Of a stretch of 64,000 bases of DNA, positions 24,791-33,595 are shown piece after piece; position 1 is the first letter of the stretch, and every line of letters begins with the position of its first letter. The stretch lies in contig CAUDEY010000002.1 of assembly GCA_958448705.1 (NCBI GenBank), positions 124,001 through 188,000 on the forward strand, in the 5' to 3' direction. A program made the position numbers and the translations under genes. Source of the DNA: UMGS1322 sp900550765 (GTDB lineage Bacteria > Bacillota > Clostridia > Christensenellales > QALW01). The notes under the pieces are model-generated. The model was given only the letters and a program-made list of their open reading frames with translations. It was not told the DNA's origin and searched no databases.

Positions 24791-26548
24791 ATGGAACAGA
24801 AAATGATTACTCTGACCATTGACGGCATCCAAGTAACCGTTCCCGACGGAACAACCGTTTTGGAGGCCGCAAAGGAAGCTAAAATCAATATTCCTACCCT
24901 GTGCTATTTAAAGGGTATTAACCAGATCGGCGCCTGCCGCATCTGTATGGTGGAAGTAGAAGGCGCCCGCGGCTTGGCCGCGGCGTGCGTAATGCCGGCC
25001 GGCGACGGAATGGTGGTGCGTACCAATACCCCTAAGCTGCGGTCGGTACGAAAAGCAAATTTGGAACTGCTGCTTTCCAACCACAATCGCGAATGCACCA
25101 CCTGCGTGCGCTCGGGAAATTGCGAACTTCAGGCGCTTTCAAACGAATACGGCGTAACAGACGTTCCCTTTGAGGGTGCCAAAACCTTTGAAGGCTGCCC
25201 CGTAGATGACGTTTCTCCTTCCATCGTACGCGATAACAGCAAGTGTATTCACTGCCGCCGCTGCATTGCCGCCTGTCAGAACGTACAAAAGATCGGCGCG
25301 ATCGGCATGTCCAAGCGCGGGTTCAGTTCCACGGTAGGCTCGGCCTTCGGCAAATCCTTGGCGGACAGCCCCTGCGTCAACTGCGGACAGTGCATTGAAG
25401 CATGTCCCGTGGGCGCTCTGCATGAAAAAAGCGAAATTGATAAAGTTTGGGCTGCATTGGCCGATCCGGATAAAATCGTATGCGTACAGCCCGCACCCGC
25501 TGTGCGCGCCTCTTTGGGAGAAGAATTCGGACTGCCCATCGGCACCGGCGTTACCGGCAAAATGGTGGCCGCCATGCGCCGTTTAGGCTTTGACAAAGTA
25601 TTCGATACCGATTTCGGCGCTGATCTTACGATTATGGAAGAAGGCACCGAGCTGATCGACCGCATCCAAAACGGCGGCGTACTCCCGATGATTACCTCCT
25701 GCAGCCCGGGTTGGGTCACCTACTGCGAGAAATTCTTCCCTGAATTTATCCCGAACCTTTCCTCCTGCAAATCCCCGCACGAGATGACCGGAGCGATTAT
25801 TAAAAGCTACTATGCCGAAAAAATGGACATCGATCCTGCAAACCTGTATGTGGTTTCGGTAATGCCCTGCACGGCGAAGAAATATGAAGCCGCCAGAGAA
25901 GAGCTTTCCCATAACGGTCTGCCGGATGTGGACGCCGTACTGACCGTGCGCGAATTTGCTAAAATGGTAAAAACCGCCGGCATTGACTTTGCTGAGCTTG
26001 AAGACGAAGATTTTGACCGCCTGCTGGGAGAATCCACCGGCGCAGGTGTAATTTTCGGTGCAACGGGCGGCGTAATGGAGGCTGCGCTCAGAACCGTTTA
26101 CGAGAAGGTAACCGGCCAAGAGCTGAAGAATGTTGACTTTACCGCCGTGCGCGGCTTTGAAGGCATCAAGGAGGCGGAAATTGACTTAAACGGCACGAAG
26201 ATTAAAGTTGCCATTGCTCACGGCACCGGCAATGCGGAAAAGCTGCTGACTGCCATTAAAAACGGCGAAAAGGAGTATACCTTTATTGAGATCATGTGCT
26301 GCCCCGGCGGCTGTATTACCGGCGGCGGACAGCCCATTGTAAGCGCAAAAAAACAGATGAGCGTTAATGTAAAAGAACTCCGCGCCAAAGTACTTTATGC
26401 CGAGGATGCGGGAAAAGCAAAGAGAAAATCCCATGAAAACGAAGAGATCGCAACGCTGTACAGGGAATATCTGGGTGAGCCCAACAGCCATTTAGCACAC
26501 GAACTGCTGCATACTTCTTACGCGGCAAAAGAAAAATTCAAAAAATAA
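24791..26548 (+). CDS. [FeFe] hydrogenase catalytic subunit (HydA/HndD type)
   Basis: The 585-aa protein reduces protons or oxidises hydrogen at the H-cluster. N-terminal [2Fe-2S] ligands are Cys38, Cys49, Cys52 and Cys66; the His-Cys3 [4Fe-4S] site uses His98, Cys102, Cys105 and Cys111; two classical [4Fe-4S] motifs follow (CIHCRRCIAAC, CVNCGQCIEAC). H-cluster motifs are TSCSPGW, MPCTAKKYE and MCCPGGCITGGGQP. The Ser in the first motif is usual in group A bifurcating enzymes, while Cys in place of Ala before CPGGC in the third is a small variation. It ends the operon ahead of a strong terminator. Maturases HydEFG are not in the window. Confidence 0.97.
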   Translation: MEQKMITLTIDGIQVTVPDGTTVLEAAKEAKINIPTLCYLKGINQIGACRICMVEVEGARGLAAACVMPAGDGMVVRTNTPKLRSVRKANLELLLSNHNRECTTCVRSGNCELQALSNEYGVTDVPFEGAKTFEGCPVDDVSPSIVRDNSKCIHCRRCIAACQNVQKIGAIGMSKRGFSSTVGSAFGKSLADSPCVNCGQCIEACPVGALHEKSEIDKVWAALADPDKIVCVQPAPAVRASLGEEFGLPIGTGVTGKMVAAMRRLGFDKVFDTDFGADLTIMEEGTELIDRIQNGGVLPMITSCSPGWVTYCEKFFPEFIPNLSSCKSPHEMTGAIIKSYYAEKMDIDPANLYVVSVMPCTAKKYEAAREELSHNGLPDVDAVLTVREFAKMVKTAGIDFAELEDEDFDRLLGESTGAGVIFGATGGVMEAALRTVYEKVTGQELKNVDFTAVRGFEGIKEAEIDLNGTKIKVAIAHGTGNAEKLLTAIKNGEKEYTFIEIMCCPGGCITGGGQPIVSAKKQMSVNVKELRAKVLYAEDAGKAKRKSHENEEIATLYREYLGEPNSHLAHELLHTSYAAKEKFKK

Positions 26549-26570
26549 CAAAAAGGACGGATATGTTCCA

Positions 26571-26606
26571 AAACAGCCATAGCTGCATTTGCTATGGCTG
26601 TTTTTA
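26571..26606 (+). terminator. Terminator of the hydrogenase operon
   Basis: AAACAGCCATAGC (26571-26583) pairs perfectly with GCTATGGCTGTTT (26591-26603) and is followed by TTTATAT. Confidence 0.92.
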
Positions 26607-26689
26607 TATCTCTGCGTTTTTATAACAGCATTTACATAAAAGATCCGATATAATTCCAAAAACAGAATTTTTTGCAAACATCAAAATGA

Positions 26690-27080
26690 GCAAAATCTCA
26701 GCTCTCCCCCGCTTTTCCGGCCCCCCTTATGAGCCATCCTCGCAGAGTGCGGATAGGGAAACGTTGAAGTTCTCTCTTTCCATGTCGCTTGCGCTCGCCG
26801 TCCCTTCCCAAAAGGAACCGGAATATATTGCTGCGAAGATAGGATACAAAGCTGCTTTCTGCTCCATGACGGCTGAGAGCGCAGATAAGCCCCCTAGGGA
26901 GATAACGAAAGTTTTGACGGAGAGAGGGAATGAGCAAAATGCGGCGTATGCTGGAATCCCGCATTCCTTTATTCTGCAGCCGCTCTCCGGCTTTTCTTAT
27001 CAGGAGGAATCTGTTGATGATGGCGAGGGAAGGTTTAATGGGTACGCACGTCTCTCCTTCCGCCTCGCTTATGCTCGAAA
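26690..27080. repeat. Gene-free region with degenerate repeat-like blocks
   Basis: About 1 kb between the hydrogenase terminator and spo0A has no convincing gene. Its first 400 bases are richer in GC and contain blocks such as CCCCCTAGGGAG and GACGGAGAGAGGG that recall the palindromic intergenic repeats elsewhere in the window. The next 450 bases are AT-rich with no ORF of note. Overlapping open frames on both strands lack SD sites and protein-like composition. Confidence 0.35.
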
Positions 27081-27524
27081 AGCACGCCGAAAAAACGAAG
27101 TTTCTTTTTATAGTAAAAGTTAATACAAAAGTCATTTTTCGGCACAGCTGCCATGTTCCTTCGCTGGAAGCTCTCCTTTTCCTCCAAAACTTACAAACAA
27201 TACTTTTTGAGTTTCACAGCAAAAAAAGAAAAATAAAAAAATTTTATCGCGGCCCTTGTTTTTTATTGCTGCAAGAACAGGTATTGGCCTGTTTTTCGAT
27301 ATATTTCGGCAAAAATTGCAGAGCGATTTATTCTTTTTTCTCCTTCTTAGTACGACAATATCCTATAAATTCTCCGTTAAAGAACGCGCATATTTCCAAG
27401 GTTTTTACCATTTATTCCCACTTTTCGATAAAAAGACCTTGTATCTTTTGCCGTATCCTTAAAACCGAAAAAATCCTGTCATACGATTTTTTGTGGAAAA
27501 TATGGAGCATATTACATAAAATGG

Positions 27525-27553
27525 TTGCTTTTTTCTGCCGTAAATGGTAAGAT
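27525..27553 (+). promoter_or_regulatory. Promoter candidate for spo0A
   Basis: TTGCTT (27525-27530) and TAAGAT (27548-27553) are 17 nt apart and about 70 nt upstream of the spo0A start. A SigH-type second promoter could not be picked out by eye. Confidence 0.5.
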
Positions 27554-27623
27554 ATGATTGTAAAAAAAATAACGCCGTCGTAAATTGATGTTCTGACGGA
27601 TGCAAAGCAAAGGAGAAGTTGTT

Positions 27624-28406
27624 ATGGAGGAAAAAACCAAAATTCTGATCGTGGATGACAATCCCGATGTACGCACCCAACTCAGCGGTATGCTGGCCGG
27701 AATGGAAGAGGTAAAGCTGGTAGGCACCGCTGCGAACGGAATGACTGCCATCGATATGATTAATCGTTTTAAACCCGATATCGTGCTGCTGGATATCATT
27801 ATGCCGCAGCTGGATGGTTTTGGCGTTATCGAATACCTGAACGAACATGACTGCATGCCCAACGTAATCGTAATCTCTGCCCTTTCACAAGAAAACTTTA
27901 TTATGCGAGCACTGGAAATGGGTGTAAAATATTACATAGCCAAGCCCTTTGAATGCGATAACATTAAAAACCGAATCCGTGATCTCATCGCCATGAGTAA
28001 AGGCATGATGCCGGTACGCGCCCACAACTTAACCCCTACCTCCGGCAGCGAGACCCGTTCGATTGATGAAAAGATCAGCAGTGTGTTCATTACCATCGGC
28101 ATTCCCGCGCATATCAAGGGCTATCACTTCCTGCGCGAAGCCATCAAAATGGTAGTGGAAAATCCCGATATCATCAACCGAATCACCAAAGACCTATACC
28201 CAGGCATTGCCAAGCACTTTAATACCAGCCCCAGCAAGGTAGAACGGGCTATCCGCCATGCGATTGAAGTAGCCTGGACCAGAGGCCGCATTGATAACAT
28301 CAATCAGGTATTCGGCTACAACGTTTACAATAAAAATGATAAGCCGACCAATGGCGAATTTATCGCCCTGATTGCGGACAAGCTGATCATAGAAAAATCA
28401 GCCTGA
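27624..28406 (+). CDS. spo0A: Sporulation master regulator Spo0A
   Basis: The 260-aa response regulator commits the cell to endospore formation. The receiver domain has Asp11, Asp12, the phosphoacceptor Asp57 in LLDIIMPQLDG, Ser85 and Lys107. The C-terminal effector domain carries the Spo0A-specific recognition helix (SPSKVERAIRHAIEVAW) and the conserved region VFGYNVYNKNDKPTNGEFIA. The ATG at 27624 has AAGGAGA 8 nt upstream; an in-frame start at 27600 lies before the SD. The gene is monocistronic here; spoIVB, its usual upstream neighbour, is absent. Confidence 0.98.
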   Translation: MEEKTKILIVDDNPDVRTQLSGMLAGMEEVKLVGTAANGMTAIDMINRFKPDIVLLDIIMPQLDGFGVIEYLNEHDCMPNVIVISALSQENFIMRALEMGVKYYIAKPFECDNIKNRIRDLIAMSKGMMPVRAHNLTPTSGSETRSIDEKISSVFITIGIPAHIKGYHFLREAIKMVVENPDIINRITKDLYPGIAKHFNTSPSKVERAIRHAIEVAWTRGRIDNINQVFGYNVYNKNDKPTNGEFIALIADKLIIEKSA

Positions 28407-28488
28407 AACGCCAATCCTCCATTCGTCTTCGAAGTTCAGGGAATGAGACCGACCGCTCAACCCTTGTACAACGCGGGCGATTTTGTTT

Positions 28489-28518
28489 GCAGGGGGCAGC
28501 AAATCTGCCCTCCTTTTT
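28489..28518 (+). terminator. Terminator after spo0A
   Basis: A GC-rich stem (GCAGGGGGCAG with CTGCCCTCC around a CAAAT loop) is followed by TTTTTTATTG. It lies about 90 nt past the spo0A stop. Confidence 0.75.
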
Positions 28519-28695
28519 TATTGAAGATCTTGGAAATTCCCCAGCTTCTCTCTGTATTTTTTTGAAAAATTTTCCATGGTATAGGAACAGGAAATATGTG
28601 AAAATAATACATTATAAAAGTGATAAAAATTTTGCTTGATTTTTTAGCTTAAATAAAATATAATGTAGCCAAAAATATGAGCTGAGGTGATTATA

Positions 28696-29046
28696 ATGTA
28701 TATTAAATGTCCAAGATGCATGCTTAACTATATAAATGAAGAAACGGAACAATACTGCAAAGTCTGCCTGGTAGATATGGGAAAAATCCAGGGGCAGCCG
28801 GAGCTGGATTTGGAAGAAGAATACAAGCTCTGCCCTGAGTGCGGGGAAAATTATCTGGAAGAAGGCGAAGAAATCTGCTATGCCTGCCGTCTGGAGCATA
28901 TGAAGCACGAAGAAAAGGACGAAGATTCCATTGAGGCCTTTGATGACGGCGATGATGTTCTTCCTGATACTGTGGATGATTCCCTGGACGCTATTGCAGA
29001 AATGGAAAATGAAGAAGAGGAAAAAGAAGATCTTGCAGAGGAATAA
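28696..29046 (+). CDS. Small zinc-ribbon protein with acidic tail
   Basis: This 116-aa product starts at the ATG at 28696 (GAGGTG upstream; the in-frame GTG at 28687 is part of that SD). Four Cys pairs are seen: CPRC and CKVC near the N-terminus (residues 5-24), then CPEC and CYAC (about 53-72), which could make two zinc ribbons. The last 45 residues are almost all Glu and Asp with few hydrophobic residues. This architecture suggests a nucleic-acid- or protein-binding adaptor with a disordered acidic tail. I do not recognise a named family. It is monocistronic, between terminators. Confidence 0.75.
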   Translation: MYIKCPRCMLNYINEETEQYCKVCLVDMGKIQGQPELDLEEEYKLCPECGENYLEEGEEICYACRLEHMKHEEKDEDSIEAFDDGDDVLPDTVDDSLDAIAEMENEEEEKEDLAEE

Positions 29047-29109
29047 AAAAAGCAGCCTTTTTAAGGCCTGTTGTATTTTCCTGTAAAGAATCAAAAAAAA
29101 CATATAAAA

Positions 29110-29145
29110 GGCGGTGTGCCATCGAAGGGAACACCGTCTTTTTAT
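29110..29145 (+). terminator. Terminator after the zinc-ribbon gene
   Basis: GGCGGTGTGCC (29110-29120) pairs with GGAACACCGTC (29128-29138), followed by TTTTTATTC. A second short stem (GCCTTTTTAAGGC region, about 29056-29069) lies just before it and on the minus strand could serve the convergent antiporter gene. Confidence 0.7.
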
Positions 29146-29216
29146 TCTTATTTTATTCTCTTTTTGATCTGCGCCGTCTTTTTTGTATTATATGGTATAT
29201 TTGCAAAGATTAAATG

Positions 29217-30434
29217 CTACTTTTTGATCTCTCCCGCCCATTTAAAAGCAAATTTTGCTACAATAACTGCAATAATTTCATTCACGATCGCCGCAGCCAC
29301 AATGGTTCCTGATACAATAGAAGCAAGAGAAGGATCGATTGCGGATAACGTTGTAACGGCAATACCCGTGAACACCAAAGAAACCCCGGAGTGCGGCAAC
29401 AGCGTAAAGCCAAGATATTTTGTAACAACCGGATCTGCTTTTGTCAGCTTGCCGCCCAAATACGCTCCTCCGATTTTTCCCACAGCTCTTGAAAGAATAT
29501 AAAGCACCGTAAAAAGGCCGGCACCAGCGATCAGACGATAATCCAAGGGCATACCCAGATTCACAATAACAAGAATAAGAGACAGATTCAGCAGCGGATT
29601 ATAGAATTCTAAAGTTTCTTTAAGCTCATTTTCAGGCACAATATTTACAACAGTAGCACTGAATGCCATACCGATCAGCAAATAATTTAAGCGGAAAGAA
29701 TGAAAAACATACCCATCAATAAGCAAACCGCAAAGCGCCGCGATACACAGGAAAAGCAGCAGGAACACAAATCGGCTGCGATTACTTTTTACTCTTTTTA
29801 TCAAAAAAGCGGCTAAAAATCCTGTTAAAATTCCAATGATAAACGGAAGCAAAACAATTCCCACAATGACAAAAGGAGAAACCGAGGTATTGCCGTTTGT
29901 TCCGCTTATAACAGAAATAACGGTAAAAAAAACAATAACGCCGATAATATCGTCAATTGCAGCAAGGGGAAGCAGAGTTCTGGTAACAGGACCGCTTGTA
30001 TGATATTCATTTACAATGGACAGAGCCGGTGCGGGTGCGGTTGCCAATGCAATTCCTCCGAAAACAAAGGCTAAATAAACCGGAATATCCATAAGGAGAA
30101 AAACAACGGAAAAAGCAGCGGTTACAAACAAAAAGGTTCCTATCGACTGTATAAAAGTAATACCGAGAATCTGCTTGCCCGAACTTGCAATCTTTTTAAA
30201 AATAATTTCACGCCCGATCATTACCCCGGCAAAGCATTCAAAAAATTTTATACAAACCGTATACCACAATGCATTGGTGGTATCCAGTGTTACTACTTGT
30301 GCAAGATACGGTCCAAAAACAATCCCTGCAATCAGCCACCCAAGAATCGCCGGCAGTTTCAGCTTTGAAACCAATTTTCCGCAAACTGAAGCCGTACAGA
30401 GTATTGCAAAAACACGAAGTACTCCTATCATCAT
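29217..30434 (-). CDS. Cation:proton antiporter (CPA2/Kef-like)
   Basis: The 405-aa integral membrane protein has about 12 to 13 hydrophobic helices. Features of the CPA superfamily include LKLPAILGWLIAGIVFGP in the first helices and TAPAPALSIVNEY then LLPLAAIDDIIGVIVFF, where the paired Asp residues form the ion-binding site. The start is placed at ATG 30434, which overlaps the TetR stop by 4 nt (ATGA); a longer in-frame reading runs inside the regulator gene. It lacks the C-terminal TrkA-N/RCK domain of full KefB proteins. Co-transcription with the TetR repressor suggests inducible ion or pH homeostasis; the ion is unknown. Confidence 0.88.
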   Translation of the reverse strand: MMIGVLRVFAILCTASVCGKLVSKLKLPAILGWLIAGIVFGPYLAQVVTLDTTNALWYTVCIKFFECFAGVMIGREIIFKKIASSGKQILGITFIQSIGTFLFVTAAFSVVFLLMDIPVYLAFVFGGIALATAPAPALSIVNEYHTSGPVTRTLLPLAAIDDIIGVIVFFTVISVISGTNGNTSVSPFVIVGIVLLPFIIGILTGFLAAFLIKRVKSNRSRFVFLLLFLCIAALCGLLIDGYVFHSFRLNYLLIGMAFSATVVNIVPENELKETLEFYNPLLNLSLILVIVNLGMPLDYRLIAGAGLFTVLYILSRAVGKIGGAYLGGKLTKADPVVTKYLGFTLLPHSGVSLVFTGIAVTTLSAIDPSLASIVSGTIVAAAIVNEIIAVIVAKFAFKWAGEIKK

Positions 30435-30919
30435 AATAATTCCACCAATCTTTCTATAACAGCATCCGGATTCAGCTGTATACTGCAAAGTTTTTCAAAG
30501 GATCCGTCAATGATGACGCGAAGTGTTCTTCGATCCTTCCCCGAAGTTCTTTGTTCCAAAAACAAACAAATGATTTCCCAAAGAGCGTCGTTCTGCTCTG
30601 CAGTATACGCCTGGATTGCCGCATTTAATTTATATTTATTAAAAATAACCCGGCGGGTCATTATTTTGGCATCAAAGTAAAGAAAAAGCAAATCCGAACC
30701 AATCGATGCCGCATTGCTTTTTAGCAGGGCCGCCGCTTTTTTCTTTGCATCGGCATAATACTTTTCATACAAAGCCAAAGCAAGGGCCTCTTTATCCGGA
30801 AAAAATTTATAAATTGTTTTTTTAGAAAGTCCCAATTGACTTGCTAACGTATCTACCGAAAATTTCAGCCCTTCGTGCCGGAGATTTTCAATTGCCGTAT
30901 AAAGAATTTTTTCTTTCAT
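30431..30919 (-). CDS. TetR-family transcriptional repressor
   Basis: The 162-aa protein has the TetR N-terminal helix-turn-helix: FSVDTLASQLGLSKKTIYKFFPDKEALALALYEKYY (residues about 18-53), a close match to the family pattern ending in Tyr-x-x-Phe-x-x-Lys. The C-terminal ligand domain is short and helical with no recognisable ligand motif. It is the first gene of a two-gene operon with the antiporter. The near-perfect palindrome between its promoter and its start suggests autorepression. Confidence 0.9.
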   Translation of the reverse strand: MKEKILYTAIENLRHEGLKFSVDTLASQLGLSKKTIYKFFPDKEALALALYEKYYADAKKKAAALLKSNAASIGSDLLFLYFDAKIMTRRVIFNKYKLNAAIQAYTAEQNDALWEIICLFLEQRTSGKDRRTLRVIIDGSFEKLCSIQLNPDAVIERLVELL

Positions 30920-30921
30920 AA

Positions 30922-30949
30922 GGAAACAAAATCTTTCTTTTTTGTTTCC
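30922..30949. promoter_or_regulatory. Putative TetR operator
   Basis: GGAAACAAAA (30922-30931) and TTTTGTTTCC (30940-30949) form a perfect 10-bp inverted repeat with an 8-nt spacer. It lies directly between the -10 element and the start codon, so bound repressor would block the transcription start. Confidence 0.75.
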
Positions 30950-30978
30950 ATTATAATTGGTTTTTTATCCGTTGTCAA
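30950..30978 (-). promoter_or_regulatory. Consensus promoter of the TetR-antiporter operon
   Basis: On the minus strand TTGACA (30973-30978) and TATAAT (30950-30955) match the SigA consensus at every base with 17-nt spacing. The operator follows immediately. Confidence 0.9.
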
Positions 30979-31142
30979 TGCAATAAGTATGAACTTTTAT
31001 CTTTTTAAATTGATCTTCCCTAAACGCACAAAGCTCAAAAAAAGAGGCTAACGACAGCAAAACCGTTCTTTCCAATCCCGCTAATGCTGCGCCGGACGCT
31101 GCTGCGAAAAAGAAGACAGAACAGAAGAATCCTCCAAAAACA

Positions 31143-31180
31143 CACAAAGCCCCTTCTTTGCAGTAAAGAGGGACTTTCTC
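31143..31180 (-). terminator. Weak terminator after parB
   Basis: About 45 nt past the parB stop the minus strand reads AAAGTCCCTCTTT, a short loop, AAAGAAGGGGCTTT and then TGTGTGTTTTTGG. The stem has mismatches. The rest of 30979-31222 holds no gene that I can support. Confidence 0.4.
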
Positions 31181-31222
31181 TTTTCCTTGTACTGTAAAAC
31201 GATGCCGCACGGTACCGCTTCT

Positions 31223-32080
31223 TTAAAATTCTTCTCCGCCTGAAAGCAGGGGAATAATGCGCTCCAGATCTTCCCGGTCAAAATACTCAATTTCGATCTT
31301 ACCTTTTTTGTCATTACCGTTAATCGTTACTTTGGTTCCCATATACAAACGCATCCGTTCCTCGATCCGCTCAAATTCGGGAATCCGAATTTTTTGCCGT
31401 ACAGGTCTTTTTTTGCCCGCTGCCGCAGCCTGCCGCTCGGCCTCCCGCACAGACCACCCCTCTTGTGCGCATTTTTCCGCCAGGGCAACCATCAGCGCTT
31501 CATCCTCCAGCGCAGCAAATGCCCTGCCGTGGCCGGCCGATATCCTCCCTGAGGCAATCATTCGCTTTACCGGTTCAGGCAGTTTTAAAAGCCGCAGCGC
31601 GTTGGCAATAGCCGGCCGTGAAGCACCTATGCGCTGAGAAACCTCCTGCTGCGTCAGCTGAAATTCCTCCATCAATGCCTGAATAGCCGCAGCCTCCTCT
31701 ATGGGGTTCAGATCCTCGCGCTGCAGATTTTCGATTAAAGAAAGCTCGCACACCTGCCGGGGCGAAAGCTCCTTTACAATAGCGGGAATCGTTTGCATTT
31801 TCAACAGGCGGCACGCACGGAAACGGCGTTCCCCCGCAACAATCTCATACCGCTGACCGACTTTACGCACAGTGATTGGCTGCAGCATACCGTTTGCCTT
31901 GATCGATTCCGCAAGGGAAGCAATTGTCTCATTATGAAAAGTCTTCCGGGGCTGGGCTTTATTGACGTCAATACTGCTGATAGGCAGCTGATGTACATAT
32001 TCTCTATCAATACCGGTTTCTATCGTGATATCTTCTCCCATCAAAGCGCCAAGGCCGCGGCCGAGACCGGAATTTTTCAT
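31223..32080 (-). CDS. parB: Chromosome partitioning protein ParB/Spo0J
   Basis: The 285-aa CTPase binds parS sites near the origin and loads SMC. Motifs: N-terminal SGLGRGLGALMG; the ParB box VHQLPISSIDVNKAQPRKTF and the CTP-binding region VAGERRFRACRLL and ENLQREDLNPIEEA; the central helix-turn-helix LTQQEVSQRIGASRPAIANALRLL; and a dimerising C-terminus. The ATG at 32080 (GAGGGAG upstream) overlaps the parA stop by 4 nt. No parS-like 16-mer was noticed in the window. Confidence 0.97.
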   Translation of the reverse strand: MKNSGLGRGLGALMGEDITIETGIDREYVHQLPISSIDVNKAQPRKTFHNETIASLAESIKANGMLQPITVRKVGQRYEIVAGERRFRACRLLKMQTIPAIVKELSPRQVCELSLIENLQREDLNPIEEAAAIQALMEEFQLTQQEVSQRIGASRPAIANALRLLKLPEPVKRMIASGRISAGHGRAFAALEDEALMVALAEKCAQEGWSVREAERQAAAAGKKRPVRQKIRIPEFERIEERMRLYMGTKVTINGNDKKGKIEIEYFDREDLERIIPLLSGGEEF

Positions 32081-32838
32081 AGTGCTCCCTCGTTTCTTTG
32101 CATGATCTCCCTGCACAATGCCTTATAAGCCAATGCACCGGGGCAGTAATTGTCAAACAGCTGGATGGGTACGCCGTAGCTGGGCGCTTCAGCCAGCCGT
32201 ACATTACGGGGAATGTAGGAGGCGTATACCTTAGAAGAAAAATACCGCTTTACCTCTTGTACGACCTGCTCCGAAAGCTTTGTGCGCGAATCATACATCG
32301 TGCAGATAACGCCGTCAATCACAAGATGCGGATTCAGCCGTTTTTGAATAAGACGGATCGTATTAACCAGCTGCCCCAGTCCCTCTAAGGCATAAAATTC
32401 ACACTGAATAGGCACAAGCACCTTATCTGCGGCGGTAAAAGCATTTACCGTCAGCAGATCCAAAGACGGCGGACAGTCGATTAGGATATAATCATACTCC
32501 TCCCGAATCTCTGTCAATGCGTTTTTCAGCAGCTGTTCACGGTCTTTCAGCGCCACCATTTCCACAGTTGCGCCGGAGAGCGCCGTACTTGCCGGCAGCA
32601 GAAACAGCGAAGATATCCGGGTAGGCAAAATTGTTCCTCGGATATCAGCACGGTTAATCAGCACCTCATAAATGCTTTCTTTATTTTTTTCAACACCCAT
32701 ACCGCTGGTGGCATTCCCCTGAGGGTCCAAATCCAGCAGCAGCACCCGTTTGCCCAGCATAGCCAAGCCCGCGGCAATATTGATGGCCGACGTAGTTTTT
32801 CCTACACCGCCTTTTTGGTTAGAAACAGCAAATATCAT
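32077..32838 (-). CDS. parA: Chromosome partitioning ATPase ParA/Soj
   Basis: The 253-aa deviant Walker ATPase has the motif KGGVGKTTSAINIAAGLA (residues 9-26) with the signature Lys, LLDLDPQGNATSGMGV, and DYILIDCPPSLDLLTVNAF. Soj regulates replication initiation through DnaA and works with Spo0J. Its length is typical of the short chromosomal ParA class. It starts 3 nt after the upstream membrane-protein gene and ends inside parB. Confidence 0.97.
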   Translation of the reverse strand: MIFAVSNQKGGVGKTTSAINIAAGLAMLGKRVLLLDLDPQGNATSGMGVEKNKESIYEVLINRADIRGTILPTRISSLFLLPASTALSGATVEMVALKDREQLLKNALTEIREEYDYILIDCPPSLDLLTVNAFTAADKVLVPIQCEFYALEGLGQLVNTIRLIQKRLNPHLVIDGVICTMYDSRTKLSEQVVQEVKRYFSSKVYASYIPRNVRLAEAPSYGVPIQLFDNYCPGALAYKALCREIMQRNEGAL

Positions 32839-32841
32839 GGT

Positions 32842-33564
32842 TTACTCCTCAGGGGTTTGTTCTTCTTCATTTTTTTCCGTTGTGCGGATCAGCCTGTCCA
32901 TGCGGGCGTTGAGCTGCGCAACACCGCTGCGTACCGCATGAATGCGCGCCTGTGTTTCATTGAGCTTTTCCATCAAATACTGCTGTGAAAAATCTACCGC
33001 CTTCCCTGGCAGCTTGCGCAGAGAAAGCATCCGGAATTCTTCCAAAAGATACACCATCCGCCGGCAGCTATAAGCCGTCATAGCGGCATAGAGCACCTCA
33101 AACACTGCCTGAACGGCCGCCAAGGCAAAAAAGAGAGGAATCAAATTGATTGTTTCTCCAACAGGAAGTGCATCGATTGTTAAAATACACACCGCTGCCG
33201 CAGAAAACCCGATAACAGCAATTGCCCGTGAAGCCGTACGAAACACTGACGTGCGGATCAGCAAATCATCCTTTAGCAGATAGTTATGCAAAGCAACCGT
33301 ATCTTCCCCGGAATACGCAGTATAATAATCGTCCCACATTCGAGCAAAGCGCTTATTCAAACGAAGCGCCTCAATTTTTTGAATGATATCCGAACCCATT
33401 TCCTCCCGCAGAATACGGTTGATGCGCTTAAGACAGCGCCGGGCCGAACCGGCTCGGGCAAAAAAGCACCACAGGATAAATACAATCAGCATCACACCGA
33501 AAGTAACGATAAAAAAATTTCTGCAGTTTACATAGGTCACCAGAAAATTTTTTAATACCTGCAT
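32842..33564 (-). CDS. Membrane protein with coiled-coil tail in the parAB operon
   Basis: The 240-aa product has one N-terminal TM helix (residues about 17-37, FIVTFGVMLIVFILWCFF), a charged middle region, a hydrophobic pair around 110-160 (AVIGFSAAAVCILTI and NLIPLFFALAAVQAVF), and a C-terminal helical segment (about 185-235) with a heptad-like pattern (YLMEKLNETQARIHAVRSGVAQLNARMDRL). It is unrelated to any family I recognise. It is the first gene of the parA-parB transcript, 3 nt from parA, with its own good promoter. That place suggests a membrane-linked role in segregation or sporulation, but this is inference. Confidence 0.75.
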   Translation of the reverse strand: MQVLKNFLVTYVNCRNFFIVTFGVMLIVFILWCFFARAGSARRCLKRINRILREEMGSDIIQKIEALRLNKRFARMWDDYYTAYSGEDTVALHNYLLKDDLLIRTSVFRTASRAIAVIGFSAAAVCILTIDALPVGETINLIPLFFALAAVQAVFEVLYAAMTAYSCRRMVYLLEEFRMLSLRKLPGKAVDFSQQYLMEKLNETQARIHAVRSGVAQLNARMDRLIRTTEKNEEEQTPEE

Positions 33565-33595
33565 CGCATTTCCCCCTGCCGCTTTCTTTTTCTTT

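Noticed and set aside
26686..27135. Two overlapping ORFs of 145 aa, one on each strand, in the hydrogenase-spo0A gap
   Set aside because: Neither has an SD, their composition is not protein-like, and they mirror a repeat-rich stretch.
31081..31314. 77-aa minus-strand ORF past parB
   Set aside because: It overlaps the parB end and the weak terminator and has no SD or domain.
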